Assembly (NCBI GenBank): GCA_016711805.1
Contig: JADJSH010000007.1
Coordinates: forward strand, 124,001-188,000
Length of the DNA stretch: 64,000 nucleotides
Source of the DNA: Bacteroidota bacterium
GTDB taxonomy: Bacteria > Bacteroidota > Bacteroidia > B-17B0 > Aurantibacillaceae
Direction of reading: 5' to 3'
The number at the start of each line of letters is the position of its first letter. Position 1 is the first letter of the stretch. Both the position numbers and the translations under genes were made by a program. This document shows positions 26,556 to 36,982 of the stretch, piece by piece. The notes under the pieces were generated by a model. It was given only the letters and a program-made list of their open reading frames with translations, was not told where the DNA came from and ran no database searches.

Positions 26556-29500
26556 TTAATATTGTAATACTAATATCCCGTTATACGTTTCTGTTTTTTG
26601 ATCTCCGTATTCTAAGACAACATAATAGGTTCCTGATGGTAATTTAGATTTCCCTACTTGATCGCCTGTATTTGCATATCCATCAAACTCATTTAAGTAA
26701 CCATTCTTCTCGTAAACCAAGTTACCCCAACGGTTAAAGATTTTTAACTTGTTGTCTGGGAAGTTCTCGATGTTCTTAATCACAAAACCATCATTCTTAC
26801 CATCACCATTTGGTGTAAATATCTCTGGCACTTCTGTGATACATTCTTGCGCGTCAATTGCACCAATCGTTCTGTTGACACAGCCGTTTTGGTCAGTAGC
26901 CGTTACAGTGTAGCTTCCTGCTGTTGCTTGCGTTAATGGGTTCACATTTAAGTTTGGTCCCGTTGATGTGTTTGAGCCGTTTGTCCAGTTGTAAGTGTAG
27001 TTGCTATTTGGTCCTGCTACATCTAATTGTGCGGATGTATTTTCACAAGCTGATGTAATTGAGTTGACTAAAGCTACGGTTGGTAGGGCATTTACAGTTA
27101 GTGTATTTGCTGCCGTGTTAGTGCATGTTCCAATACCTGCAATCACATTTACGGTATAGGTTCCTGCTGCGCTTGTAATTGTTGATGGCACCGTTAATGG
27201 ATTGGTATTATTAATAGCTTGTCCGTTAATGTTCCAATCATAAGTCACTCCCGTTTGTGGGGTGTTGATGCTGATGGTGCCGTTTTCATTTTGGCAGATA
27301 GATAAATCGCTTAAATCAAAGTTGGCGTTTGGTGTATCAATAATATCTAAGGTCGTGGTTGCTTGTAACGACACACAACCATTTGCATCCGTTGCTACTA
27401 CTGTATAGGTATAAGTTCCTGTTGTTAATCCGTTTGCTGGGAACGTGATGCTTCCTTGATTTTGGTTCGTGTTATCTACACCATTACCTATTGTCCAAGT
27501 ATAATTAGTAATAGCAGTTGTGCCTGTAGTTGCTGCATTTAAATTAACCGTGCCACTTGTACAGGTGGTGTTTGGATTAGCATTTGCTGTGATGTTCGGT
27601 AATTGGTTAACTGTTACATCTGCTGTTACTTCATTACCAGATAAACAACCGTCTGCACTTGTTCCAGTAATGCTGTAAGTTTGATTACTTGTTGGATTTA
27701 CGGCAAAACTTGTTCCGGTTAAGTTTCCTGGATTAAGTGTATACGAAGTTGCACCTGAAGGTGTAATCGTGGTAGTGTTACCTGAACAGATTGTCGGATT
27801 TGAAACAGAAGCAATGGCAACCGTTGGAGTTGGATTTACGATAACAGTTGTCGTTGCTTCATTGCTGCTTAAACAACCACCTGAACTCGTACCTGTAATA
27901 CTGTATGTTTGGTTGCTTGATGGACTCACTGTAAAAGTTGTTCCTGTTATATTTCCAGGATTAAGTGTATAAGTACTAGCACCAGAAGGTGTAATTGTGG
28001 CTATATTACCTGAACAAATAGTAGGATTAGACACAGACGCAATCGCAACGGTTGGTGTTGGATTCACAGCAATATTAGTAGTCGCTTCATTTCCACTTAA
28101 ACATCCTTCTATACTTGTTCCAGTTATACTATACGTTTGATTACTTGTTGGACTAACAGTAAAGCTAGTTCCTGTTATATTCCCAGGATTAAGTGTATAT
28201 GTGTTTGCTCCTGACGGTGTAATCGTTGTTGTATTACCTGAACAAATAGTTGGATTTGAAACTGATGCAATTGCAACCGTTGGTGTTGGATTAACTGTAA
28301 TATTAGTAGTCGCTTCATTTCCACTTAAACATCCTTCTATACTTGTTCCAGTTATACTATACGTTTGGTTGCTTGTTGGACTTACAGTGAAACTTGTTCC
28401 CGTTATGTTTCCAGGATTAAGTGTATAGGTAATTGCACCAGACGGTGTAATCGTTGTTACATTACCTGAACAAATTGTAGGATTTGAAACTGATGCAATA
28501 GCAACCGTTGGTGTTGGATTGACTGCAATACTAGTCGCTACCAGATTACCACTTAAACAACCTACAATACTTGTACCAGTGATAGTATATGTTTGATCAC
28601 TTGTTGGACTAACTGTAAAACTAGTTCCAGTTATATTCCCAGGATTAAGTGTATAGTTATTTGCTCCCGAAGGTGTAATCGTTGTTGTATTACCTGAACA
28701 AATAGTTGGATTAGACACTGATGCAATTGCTACTGTTGGTGTTGGATTAACAGTAATGCTAGTAGTCACTACGTTACCACTTAAACAGCCTTCCATACTT
28801 GTACCAGTGATACTATAGGTTTGGCTGCTTGTTGGACTTACAGTGAAACTTGTTCCAGTTATGTTTCCAGGATTAAGTGTATAAGTACTTGCACCAAACG
28901 GTGTAATCGTTGTTACATTACCTGAACAAATTGTAGGGTTTGAAACTGATGCAATAGCAACCGTTGGTGTTGGATTGACTGTAATACTAGTCGTTATCTG
29001 ATTACCACTTAAACAACCTGCAATACTTGTACCAGTGATACTATACGTTTGGTTGCTTGTTGGACTTACAGTGAAAGTTGTTCCTGCTATGTTTCCAGGA
29101 TTAAGCGTATAAGTGCTAGCTCCTAATGGTGTAATCGTTGTTACATTCCCTGAACAGATTGTTGGATTAGAAACTGACAATATAGAAACGGTTGGCGTCA
29201 CATTAACAACAATATTTTGTGTAGCTATATTTGTACAACCTGTTAAAGTATTAGTTCCAGTAACTGTATAAGTTGTATTACCTGTTGGACTAACTGATAC
29301 AGTTGCCGTAGTAGCAGAACCAGCATTTGCACTCCAAGTATATGTGCTTGCAGATACCGAACCAGATGAAGCGGTTAACGTCGTTGAATTACCGGAGCAG
29401 ATAGTTGCGTTAGAAGCACCAATCAATACTACTGGTAAAGGATTTACATTCACACTAAATGTTACATTGCCATCACATCCATTTCCTGCAGAGCCTAACA

Positions 29501-32500
29501 CCGTGTAGGTTGTATTACTTGTAGGATTTAAAGTATAATTTAATCCTGTAGTATTCCCTGGTTGTAACGTATACGTATTACCTCCAGTTGGAATAATATT
29601 TAATATAGAGCCAGTACATAAATTTTGAGATTGACCACCAGTAATTCCAATGTTCACAGATGATACAACTGAAACCGTTACTTGTGCTACAGAACTCGTA
29701 CATGTATTAGCACCATACGATTGTGCAACTGTTACTGAATAATTTCCTGCATGAATTGCTGCTATAGCAGATGTTACTGTAGGTTGTGCTAAAGTCGATG
29801 TGAATGAATTTGGTCCATTCCATTGTATGACTGTTCCTCCAGAAACAATAGGCATTACCAATGGATTACCGGTACATAATGATAAATTATTAGTTGCAAT
29901 ATTGACTGTTGGAGTTGCGTTCACGGTAATAGTTGTGATTGCGTTATTTGCACTTAAACAGCCAGCTGCACTCGTTCCTGATAAACTATATGTGGTTGTT
30001 GTACTTGGACTAACAACAAAAGGAGTTGCTGTTAATGTTTGTGTTGAAGAGGTTAAGGTATACGAACTAGCTCCAACTGGATTTGCCGTTGGTGTTATGG
30101 TTGTTGAATTACCAGAGCATAAAACAGAATTTGAAATTGCTGAAATAGCTACTGTAGGAGTTGTATTGACTACAATCGTTCTTGTAACTGTATTTGCACT
30201 GATACATCCACCAACACTTGTTCCGCTAATTGTATAAGTTGAAGTAGTACTAGGAGAAACCGTAAAACTCGTTCCTGTTAATGACCCTGGATTTAATGTA
30301 TATACACTTGCCCCTAATGGAGATGCTGTAGGTGTTATCACTGTGCTATTTCCAGAACAAATTGTTGGATTACTTACTGATAAGATAGAAACCGTTGGCG
30401 TTGTGTTTACAACAATCGTTCTAGTGACTGTATTTGCACTGACACATCCTGCTACACTTGTTCCACTAATTGTGTAAGTTGTAGTAGAGCTCGGAGAAAC
30501 CGTAAAGCTAGTTCCTGTTAATGCACCAGGGTTTAATGTATATACACTTGCACCTGTTGGTGTTGCTGTTGGAGTAATGACTGTTGAGTTATTTGAACAA
30601 ATCGTTGGATTACTTACGGATAAAATAGAAATGGTAGGAGTTGCGTTAACTGTGATCGTTGTTGTCGCAGAATTTGCACTAACACATCCAGCTGCACTAG
30701 TTCCTGTTAATGTATAGGTTTGATTTGAACTTGGCGATACTGTAAAGCTTGTTCCAGTTAACGAACCAGGATTTAATGTATATGTACTTGCTCCAGTTGG
30801 CGTTGCACTTGGCGTTATAACTGTCGAATTATTGGAACAAATCGTCGGATTACTAACTGATAAAACAGAAACTGTAGGAGTTGTATTAACCGTTATAGCT
30901 GTTGTTGCAGAATTTGCACTTACACATCCTGCAGCACTTATTCCTGTTAATGTATAGATTGTATTTGAATTTGGTGACACGGTGAAACTTGTTCCCGAGA
31001 GTGCACCTGGATTTAACGTATAGGTGCTTGCACCTGTCGGTGTTGCCGTTGGAGTTATTACAGTTGAGTTAGTTGAACAAATAGTTGGATTACTTACCGA
31101 TAAGATAGAAATCGTTGGCGTTGTGTTTACAACAATCGTTCGAGTAACTGTATTTGCACTGATACAACCTGCAGCGCTCGTTCCACTAATCGTGTAAGTA
31201 GTATTGTTGGTTGGTGATACAGTAAAACTACTTCCTGTTACTGCTCCTGGATTTAAAGTATAAGTACTTGCTCCTATTGGTGTAGCTGTTGGTGTAATCA
31301 CTGTGCTATTTCCCGAACAAATGGTAGGATTGCTCACGGATAATATAGATACTGTTGGTGTTGTATTAACTGTTATCGATGTTGTTGCAGAATTTGCACT
31401 CACGCATCCTGCTGCACTTGTCCCTATTAATGTATAAGTTTGGTTTGAACTTGGCGATACAGTAAAACTAGTTCCAGTTAAAGCTCCAGGATTTAATGTA
31501 TACGTACTTGCACCGGTTGGTGTTGCACTTGGCGTTATAACTGTCGAGTTATTTGAACATATCGTTGAATTACTCACTGATAATATCGACACTGTTGGGG
31601 TTGCATTAACGGTAATTGCAGTCGTGGCAGAATTTGCACTGACACATCCTGCTGTGTTTGTTCCTGTTAAGGTATAAGTTTGATTTGAACTTGGTGATAC
31701 TGTAAAGCTAGTTCCTGTTAAAGTGCCAGGATTCAGCGTATATGTGTTAGCACCAGATGGTGTTAATGTTACACTATTATTTGAACAAATAGTATTTGAA
31801 GATGCCGTTAAAGTAACAGTTACTGCACTAGCGGGTTGAGAAATAGTGACATTTTGAACAGCTGTACAAGTACCATCTGTGGCTGTTACAGTATATACAT
31901 TTGCACTTAATCCAGTTTGTACTGTCCCTGTTAGTGAACCTGGCATCCAAGTAACGGTATAAGTTCCTGATCCGCCAGAAGGAGTTACTGTTGCAGCTCC
32001 AGTAGCCGCTCCAAAACAAACAACGCTAGTTGTTGCAGTTGTTGTTAAAGAAACACCTCCTGTTCCAGGAGTTACGAAAAATGTACATAATGAAATGTTT
32101 CCTGCTTGATCTGTTACCGTCATCGTAACTTGAGTAACAGCCGTAATAGTAGTTCCAGGTGCTGGACTTTGTGAAACCGTAAATGAACAATCATCAAACG
32201 CAACTACTTCTGCAACATAATTACCTAATACACTTGAACATCCTGTTAAAGTTTTATTAAATACGCAAGAAATAATAAGAGGAGGAAGAGTTTCCGTTGC
32301 ACAATTTATAGTTGCACTACAATTAGCAATATTAGTGTTCATACATATTGCTGTTGGAGTTGAAGAAGGAGATAATGTATTACACCCAATTGCGGTAAAA
32401 ACAGTTCCAATAAATGAAGGGGTTCCAGAGTTAGCTAAAACAACATCTCCCGCTGCCATATCAAAATTTCTAATATTAACTTCTCCAATTGGTGCCGTTG

Positions 32501-33577
32501 TGAACGTACAATTTGTGATTGTTCCAGTTAAAGAAGCACCTTTGTCTAAATAAAAATCAGCTCCTGTATCAAATGGAACATTATTAGAAAAAGAACAGGT
32601 ATTAAAAGAAAAAGTGCCAGTTGCTCCTCTGAATAAAATAGCCCCACCATCTACAGAACCATTATTTGGATCAGCACCTTGAGAATTATAATTATCATTA
32701 AATCGACAATTTGTAAAACTTGATGTTCCTGCATTTTGACAAAAAGCACCACCACCATGATTAGGATCGGATGCATCACCTGCTGAAAAATTATCTAAAA
32801 AACAACAACCATTAACCGTTAAAACACCTGAATTCTGATAAATGGCACCACCACGTCGCGCCGAACATTCACTAAAAGTAGAATTAAGAACGGTTACATT
32901 TGGACTTGCTCCAAACATGTAAATAGCTCCGCCGTATCTAGCAAAATTTCTATCATCTTTAAATAAACAATTATTAATGGAAACCGTCGAGTTATCTACA
33001 TAAAGTGCTCCGCCAAAATCAGCATTCCATCCTGAACAACTAAATACACAATTATCAAATACCACATTAGACCCAGAAGAAACCAAAACGTTAGCGCCTG
33101 CTGTAGCAGTGCCTGGATTTTTTCTAATAACAATGTTTTCAAAAATAATTCCTGTTAAACTTGCATTAATTAATAAAACCTGACCTTCCTGATTTAAATA
33201 ATAATTGATGAAATTCATATTCATCATTTTCACATTATTAACGCTAATCGTTCCAAAACGATTAACTGTTGCGTTTCCAGTAAAAATGGTATTACCAGAT
33301 CCAGCACCAATTATTGTTACTTGAACATTAATTGCATTATTAATAGAAATGTAATTTCCTTTATCAACTAAAATCGTATCACCATTAACCGAAATAGCTA
33401 AAGCTTGAGCCAAAGTTAATTTTGGAGTAGCTGTTGTTGTACCATTATTACCAGCGGCACCAATTGCTGAAGTGTAAATATCTCCAGTTGTTGAATTATC
33501 ATTCACATATACTTTTTAGCACTTACCTGAATTGCAAAAAACAAAAATGTATAAAATAGAACTTTAGAAAATTTCAT
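26556..33577 (-). CDS. Giant T9SS surface protein with Ig-like tandem repeats and CHU_C (type B) domain, N-terminus frameshifted
   Basis: About 2,340 residues. Open from 33506, but the true start is the ATG at 33577 (MKFSKVLFYTFLFFAIQVSA signal). One missing A in the run opposite 33513-33517 separates it from the body (restored AKKVYVNDNSTTGD). Order: a right-handed beta-helix region (about 30-390, with NCLFKDDRNFARYGGAIY), a HYR domain (about 405-480), a SprB repeat near 500-560, then about 18 Ig-like modules typified by SNPTICSGNSTVITP and YTLTGTSAAGCVSANS, three divergent modules, and a gliding motility-associated C-terminal domain (EIFTPNGDGKNDGF...NRWGNLVYEKNGY). It is likely a cell-surface adhesin. 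Function inferred from architecture. Confidence 0.88.
27600..29210 (-). repeat. Tandem 228-bp repeat array (7 units) within the giant adhesin gene
   Basis: The marker CCTGAACA recurs near 27781, 28009, 28237, 28466, 28694, 28921 and 29149, a period of about 228 bases (76 codons). Units share long identical blocks. They encode modules with NxTTITPSGAS. Edges are approximate. Confidence 0.8.
30150..31820 (-). repeat. Tandem 240-bp repeat array (6-7 units) within the giant adhesin gene
   Basis: The marker GAACAA or GAACAT recurs at exactly 240-base steps ending near 30360, 30600, 30840, 31080, 31320 and 31560 (80 codons). The encoded modules have NSTVITPTATPTGAS, four residues longer than in the other array. 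Edges are approximate. Confidence 0.8.
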
Positions 33578-33666
33578 AATTTAGTATTGATATATTAATG
33601 GTACGTTTACTTCTGTCTAATAAAATTAAAGCAATTTTATCCAAAACAGAATGTTAAAAAAGGGTT

Positions 33667-33680
33667 TTTTAGTAAGTCTG
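33667..33680 (+). repeat. Direct 14-base repeat, copy 1 of 3 (TTTTAGTAAGTCTG)
   Basis: Identical to 41475-41488 and 43481-43494, all in the same orientation. This copy begins right after the ilvA stop, on the opposite strand. Confidence 0.6.
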
Positions 33681-33681
33681 A

Positions 33682-34923
33682 TTAGATTAAAAACTGCAAT
33701 AAGTTGTCGTTTTTATTTAAATATTCATACTGAAAGCCAGAAGCTAATAGATTTTTCTTCAAGGCCTCTAAATCTTTAGGGTCCTTTATTTCTAGCCCTA
33801 CAAGAGCCGGACCATTTTCGCGATTATTTTTTTTCATATATTCAAAATGTACAATATCATCATTTGGCCCCAAAACATTTCCCACAAATTCTTTTAAAGC
33901 CCCTGCCCTTTGAGGAAATCTGATAACAAAGAAGTGTTTAAGTCCTTCAAACAACAAAGAACGTTCTCTAATCTCTTCCGTGCGCATAATATCATTATTA
34001 CTTCCGCTCACCACGCACACCACATTTTTTCCTTTCAAGGTATCCTTTAGATAATTTAAAGAAGCAACCGTTAAAGCGCCTGCTGGCTCCACAACAATAG
34101 CTTGCTGGTTGTATAAATTTAAAATGGTAGTGCAAACTTTTCCCTCAGGAACAAGAACAATGTCGCTTAACTTTTGTTTACAGATTTCAAAGGTTTTATC
34201 CCCAACTTTCTTAACAGCGGCACCATCAACAAACTTGTCAATTTCTTTCAATTCTGTATTAAACCCATTTTCAATAGAAGTTTTCATGGATGGAGCTCCT
34301 TCTGGTTCAACCCCTATAATTTTGATTTTAGGATTGGTTTGTGACAAATAGCTCACACAGCCAGCCGCTAAACCACCGCCACCTATTGGCACTAAAACAA
34401 AATCAATTTCAAAATCAGCGTCTTCAACTATTTCTTTCGCAACCGTTCCTTGCCCAGATATTACTTTTTCATCATCAAAAGGATGAACGAATGCAGCACC
34501 CTTAGAATTACAAAAATCAACAGCTGCTTTATACGCATCATCAAATGTATCTCCCACTAACATCACATCCACATGCTCTTTACCAAATAATTTTACCTGA
34601 TTAATTTTTTGAGAAGGTGTTGTTGCTGGCATAAAAATAGTGCCTTTAATATTTAATTTGCGACATGAATAAGCCACGCCTTGTGCATGATTACCAGCGC
34701 TTGCGCAAACAACACCATTCTGTTTTTCAAAATCAGATAAAGAACTAATTTTATTATAGGCTCCTCTAATTTTATAAGAACGAACAACTTGTAAGTCTTC
34801 GCGTTTTAAATAAACGTTACAACCAAATTCCTCACTTAATTGCAAATTGTATTGCAAAGGTGTATGCATTGATACGCCTTGCAAATTTTGAGCAGCTTTA
34901 TTGATGTTATCTAATGATACCAT
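33682..34923 (-). CDS. ilvA: Threonine dehydratase (biosynthetic, IlvA)
   Basis: 413 residues. It deaminates threonine to 2-oxobutanoate, the first step to isoleucine. The PLP Lys is in VVRSYKIRGAYNK; the phosphate-binding loop is SAGNHAQGVAYSCR; and a Gly-rich PIGGGGLAAGC follows. The C-terminal ACT-like regulatory domain (HFFVIRFPQRAGALKEFVGNVLG, about 330-405) is the short, single-domain form. Last gene of the ilv operon, 26 bases after ilvC. Confidence 0.95.
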   Translation of the reverse strand: MVSLDNINKAAQNLQGVSMHTPLQYNLQLSEEFGCNVYLKREDLQVVRSYKIRGAYNKISSLSDFEKQNGVVCASAGNHAQGVAYSCRKLNIKGTIFMPATTPSQKINQVKLFGKEHVDVMLVGDTFDDAYKAAVDFCNSKGAAFVHPFDDEKVISGQGTVAKEIVEDADFEIDFVLVPIGGGGLAAGCVSYLSQTNPKIKIIGVEPEGAPSMKTSIENGFNTELKEIDKFVDGAAVKKVGDKTFEICKQKLSDIVLVPEGKVCTTILNLYNQQAIVVEPAGALTVASLNYLKDTLKGKNVVCVVSGSNNDIMRTEEIRERSLLFEGLKHFFVIRFPQRAGALKEFVGNVLGPNDDIVHFEYMKKNNRENGPALVGLEIKDPKDLEALKKNLLASGFQYEYLNKNDNLLQFLI

Positions 34924-34949
34924 GTTATCTTTTTTATTTTCTTAATCTA

Positions 34950-36419
34950 TTACCCTATCTTCTTCATTTCAGTCATCGATTCTCTTAGCCAAGCACCCAC
35001 TTCTTCAATAGGGTGATTTCTGATGCTTTGATTCACTGCAATTAACAATTTATTATCAACCGCATTTGAAGTTGAAAAAGACTTTCCAATAACATTACTA
35101 TCAACGTTCTTCATGAATTCTTTTAATAATGGGCTACATGAATGGTCAAATAAATAACATCCGTATTCAGCAGTATCAGAAATGATTCTATTCATTTCAT
35201 ATAACTTTTTACGTGCAACAGTATTTGCTATTAATGGCAACTCATGTAATGATTCGTAGTAGGCAGATTCTTCAATAATACCTGATTCAGTCATGGTTTC
35301 AAAAGCTAACTCAACACCAGCTTTCACCATCGCAATCATTAAGACACCGTGATCAAAATACTCTTGCTCAAATATTGTTGAAGAAGTTGCTGTAGTTTTT
35401 TCGAAATTAGTTTCTGCAGTTGCAGCTCTCCATGTTAATAAATTAACGTCATCATTGGCCCAATCTGCCATCATGTTTTTAGAGAACTCACCAGATAAAA
35501 TATCATCCATGTGTTTTTGGAACAATGGACGTAAAATAGATTTTAATTCTTCAGCCAATTCAAAGGCTTTTATTTTTGAAGGATTATTTAAGCGATCCAT
35601 CATGTTGGTGATGCCACCATGTTTTAAAGCTTCAGTGATTGTTTCCCAACCATATTGAACTAACTTAGAAGCATAACCTGGTTCTATTCCCTTCTCTACC
35701 ATTTTATCAAAACATAATATAGAGCCCGTTTGCAACATACCACAAAGGATGGTTTGTTCTCCCATTAAATCTGATTTTACTTCGGCTACAAATGATGAAT
35801 TTAAAACACCTGCTCTGTGGCCACCTGTGGCAACTGCATAAGCTTTGGCTTGTTTTAATCCTTCTCCGTTTGGATTATTTTCTGGATGAACTGCGATTAA
35901 AGTTGGTACACCAAATCCTCTTTTGTATTCTTCACGAACTTCAGAACCAGGACATTTAGGTGCACACATGATAACTGTAATATCATTACGTATTTGCATA
36001 CCTTCTTCTACAATATTAAATCCATGAGAATAAGACAACGTCGATCCCTTTTTCATTAAAGGCATAATAGCCGTAACTACAGATTTATGTTGTTTGTCAG
36101 GAGTTAAATTACACACTAAGTCAGCTGTTGGTATTAGTTCTTCATAAGTTCCAACTTTAAAACCATTTTCTGTAGCATTCAAAAAAGAAGCTCTCTTCTC
36201 GCTGATTGCATCTGCGCGTAATGCATAAGAAATATCTAAACCAGAGTCTCTCATATTTAATCCTTGATTTAATCCTTGAGCTCCACAACCAACAATCACT
36301 ACTTTTTTACCTTTAAGTGCAGACACACCATCTGTAAATTCTGATTGATCCATAAATTCACAAACACCTAATTGTTCAAGTTGTAATCTAAGTGGTAATG
36401 TGTTGAAATAATTTTCCAT
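34950..36419 (-). CDS. ilvC: Ketol-acid reductoisomerase, class II
   Basis: 489 residues, the long class II form with a duplicated knotted C-terminal domain (class I is about 330). The NADPH-binding loop is VIVGCGAQGLNQGLNMRDSG. The N-terminal SEFTDGVSALKGKKV and the metal-site segment KSDLMGEQTILCGMLQ are present. It isomerises and reduces acetolactate and acetohydroxybutanoate using Mg and NADPH. 4 bases after ilvN. Confidence 0.96.
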   Translation of the reverse strand: MENYFNTLPLRLQLEQLGVCEFMDQSEFTDGVSALKGKKVVIVGCGAQGLNQGLNMRDSGLDISYALRADAISEKRASFLNATENGFKVGTYEELIPTADLVCNLTPDKQHKSVVTAIMPLMKKGSTLSYSHGFNIVEEGMQIRNDITVIMCAPKCPGSEVREEYKRGFGVPTLIAVHPENNPNGEGLKQAKAYAVATGGHRAGVLNSSFVAEVKSDLMGEQTILCGMLQTGSILCFDKMVEKGIEPGYASKLVQYGWETITEALKHGGITNMMDRLNNPSKIKAFELAEELKSILRPLFQKHMDDILSGEFSKNMMADWANDDVNLLTWRAATAETNFEKTTATSSTIFEQEYFDHGVLMIAMVKAGVELAFETMTESGIIEESAYYESLHELPLIANTVARKKLYEMNRIISDTAEYGCYLFDHSCSPLLKEFMKNVDSNVIGKSFSTSNAVDNKLLIAVNQSIRNHPIEEVGAWLRESMTEMKKIG

Positions 36420-36423
36420 ATAA

Positions 36424-36978
36424 TTAGTTATTAAAATGTTTAACAGTTGTTTTACTATTGTTTTCTACTTCTTTTAAAAATGTATTTAATGTTTTCATTG
36501 GTTTGGTGATAGCTACTCTTCCACTTCTGACGAATTCTAGCATGCCAAATTTTTCTAAGTCGTTGAATAAATGTTTAATCTCACGCTCATCTCCAGTCTT
36601 TTCTATGACAATAAACTCTTGTGAAATACTCAATATCTTCGCATGATTTTCATTGACAATACGTGTAAATAATTCATTTTCTTTTAGAGCATCAGCAGAC
36701 ACTTTATATAAAGCCATTTCACGGGAAAGGATATCATTATTGATATGATAGAAAGCTTTTAAAACTTCCACTTGTTTTTCAATTTGCCCAACTAATTTTT
36801 CAACTTGTTCTTGAGAAACAGTCACAACAATTGTGTAACGGTAGATTCCTTTTACTTCACTTTCGCTAGCTGTGATACTTTCTATGTTAATGTGTCGTCT
36901 TGTAAAGATGATGGTTATTCTATTTAATAAACCTATTTTATCTTCTGTAAAAACAGATAATGTATATGTATTTTCCAT
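36424..36978 (-). CDS. ilvN: Acetolactate synthase small (regulatory) subunit
   Basis: 184 residues. Two ACT-like domains: the first YTLSVFTEDKIGLLNRITIIF with RRHINIESITASESEVKGIYRYTIVV; the second from ALYKVSADALKENELF to FVRSGRVAITK. It binds valine and feeds back on IlvB. It starts 4 bases after ilvB. Same order as in many bacteria. Confidence 0.95.
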   Translation of the reverse strand: MENTYTLSVFTEDKIGLLNRITIIFTRRHINIESITASESEVKGIYRYTIVVTVSQEQVEKLVGQIEKQVEVLKAFYHINNDILSREMALYKVSADALKENELFTRIVNENHAKILSISQEFIVIEKTGDEREIKHLFNDLEKFGMLEFVRSGRVAITKPMKTLNTFLKEVENNSKTTVKHFNN

Positions 36979-36982
36979 GCTG

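Noticed and set aside
27600..31820. Regular repeats suggesting a CRISPR array
   Set aside because: Units are 228 or 240 bases and stay in one long reading frame; they code for Ig-like modules.
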